Shown one piece after another: positions 63,885 to 64,000 of a stretch of DNA of 64,000 nt. The stretch's first letter is position 1. Each line of letters starts with the position of its first letter. The position numbers and the translations under genes were made by a program. Below the pieces are notes generated by a model. The model saw only the letters and a list, made by a program, of their open reading frames with translations, did no database searches and was not told the origin of the DNA. Source of the DNA: Pseudomonas cannabina (lineage in GTDB: Bacteria; Pseudomonadota; Gammaproteobacteria; Pseudomonadales; Pseudomonadaceae); the NCBI RefSeq assembly GCF_900100365.1, contig NZ_FNKU01000001.1, positions 2,046,001 to 2,110,000 on the forward strand. Reading direction: 5' to 3'.

Positions 63885-64000
63885 CGTACGACGTTCTGCG
63901 TCCGGTCTTGATGCACGGTGCGACGTAGATCTGTGGCGCGGAGCGTCACCCAATGCATTCCAACGCTGGAGCGTGCGGAACGATAATCTCAACTATCGTG
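63885..64000. repeat. REP-like dispersed repeat at the right window edge
   Basis: Shares the ordered motifs ACTATCGTACGACGTTCTGCGTCC, 'GGTCTTGATGCACGGTGCG' and 'GTGGCGCGGAGCGTCACC' with the repeat at 36995-37110 and with the end of the 387-bp units. The remainder of 63690-63884 is AT-rich and holds the tonB promoter region; no gene was recognised. Confidence 0.65.

Overview
This window looks like a chromosomal segment of a Pseudomonas of the P. syringae group. The reasons are the moderately GC-rich coding style, the family content (MoaA, GlsB, PoxB, MntH, a TonB/ExbB/ExbD set, two methyl-accepting chemotaxis proteins, Pseudomonas-type small hypotheticals), an IS5-family insertion with CTAA target duplications, and dispersed REP-like palindromes built on GACGC-TCY-GCGTC. 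Species assignment is inference from the sequence; no search was run. No tRNA, rRNA or CRISPR array was seen.

Layout. 1-4 kb: the 3' part of a probable type VI secretion effector of the VasX-like kind, then its putative membrane immunity gene, which is split by a 99-bp MITE and an adjacent 1209-bp IS5-family element; a GNAT acetyltransferase follows. 4-10 kb: a TerC/CBS membrane protein, a candidate small RNA, an FKBP isomerase, small hypotheticals, a SAM methyltransferase and a chemotaxis receptor with a nonsense codon in its first membrane helix. 10-18 kb: an IclR regulator divergent from a polyamine-type ABC importer that is interleaved with a three-subunit flavin/iron-sulfur amino-acid or opine dehydrogenase; two of the three dehydrogenase subunits are frameshifted. 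18-35 kb: a cation/proton antiporter, moaA, a lipoprotein and a chalcone-isomerase-like protein, an amidohydrolase pseudogene with two stop codons, a NIT-domain chemotaxis receptor, poxB, a stand-alone penicillin-binding protein 2, an HxlR regulator divergent from a broken NmrA-type quinone reductase, and several small secreted or hypothetical proteins. 35-41 kb: two MFS transporters, mntH and a norR-like relic.

41.3-47.3 kb is the most interesting intact block: a tightly overlapping operon of a HAD-UbiA fusion, a DprE1-like FAD oxidase, a DprE2-like short-chain reductase, a flippase-like membrane protein and a GT-C type glycosyltransferase. Together they resemble a pathway that makes polyprenyl-phosphate D-arabinofuranose and delivers it to a surface acceptor. 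47-53 kb carries a GH15 hydrolase with an SDR, an aldo/keto reductase, an ABC exporter and a DUF1810 protein. 53.6-55.05 kb is non-coding and holds three head-to-tail copies of a 387-bp highly structured repeat; a fourth, diverged copy lies at 58.5 kb. 55-58 kb carries a DUF1615 lipoprotein, glutaminase and a class II aldolase. 58.9-63.7 kb is a TonB-ExbB-ExbD set upstream of its TonB-dependent receptor, which carries a one-base frameshift.

A striking overall feature is decay. At least seven genes are broken by independent small lesions (nonsense codons, one-base indels, a 7-bp duplication, internal deletion) or by insertion, mostly in transport, catabolic and sensing functions. This fits a host-adapted lineage losing metabolic breadth, although single-base indels could also be sequence errors.
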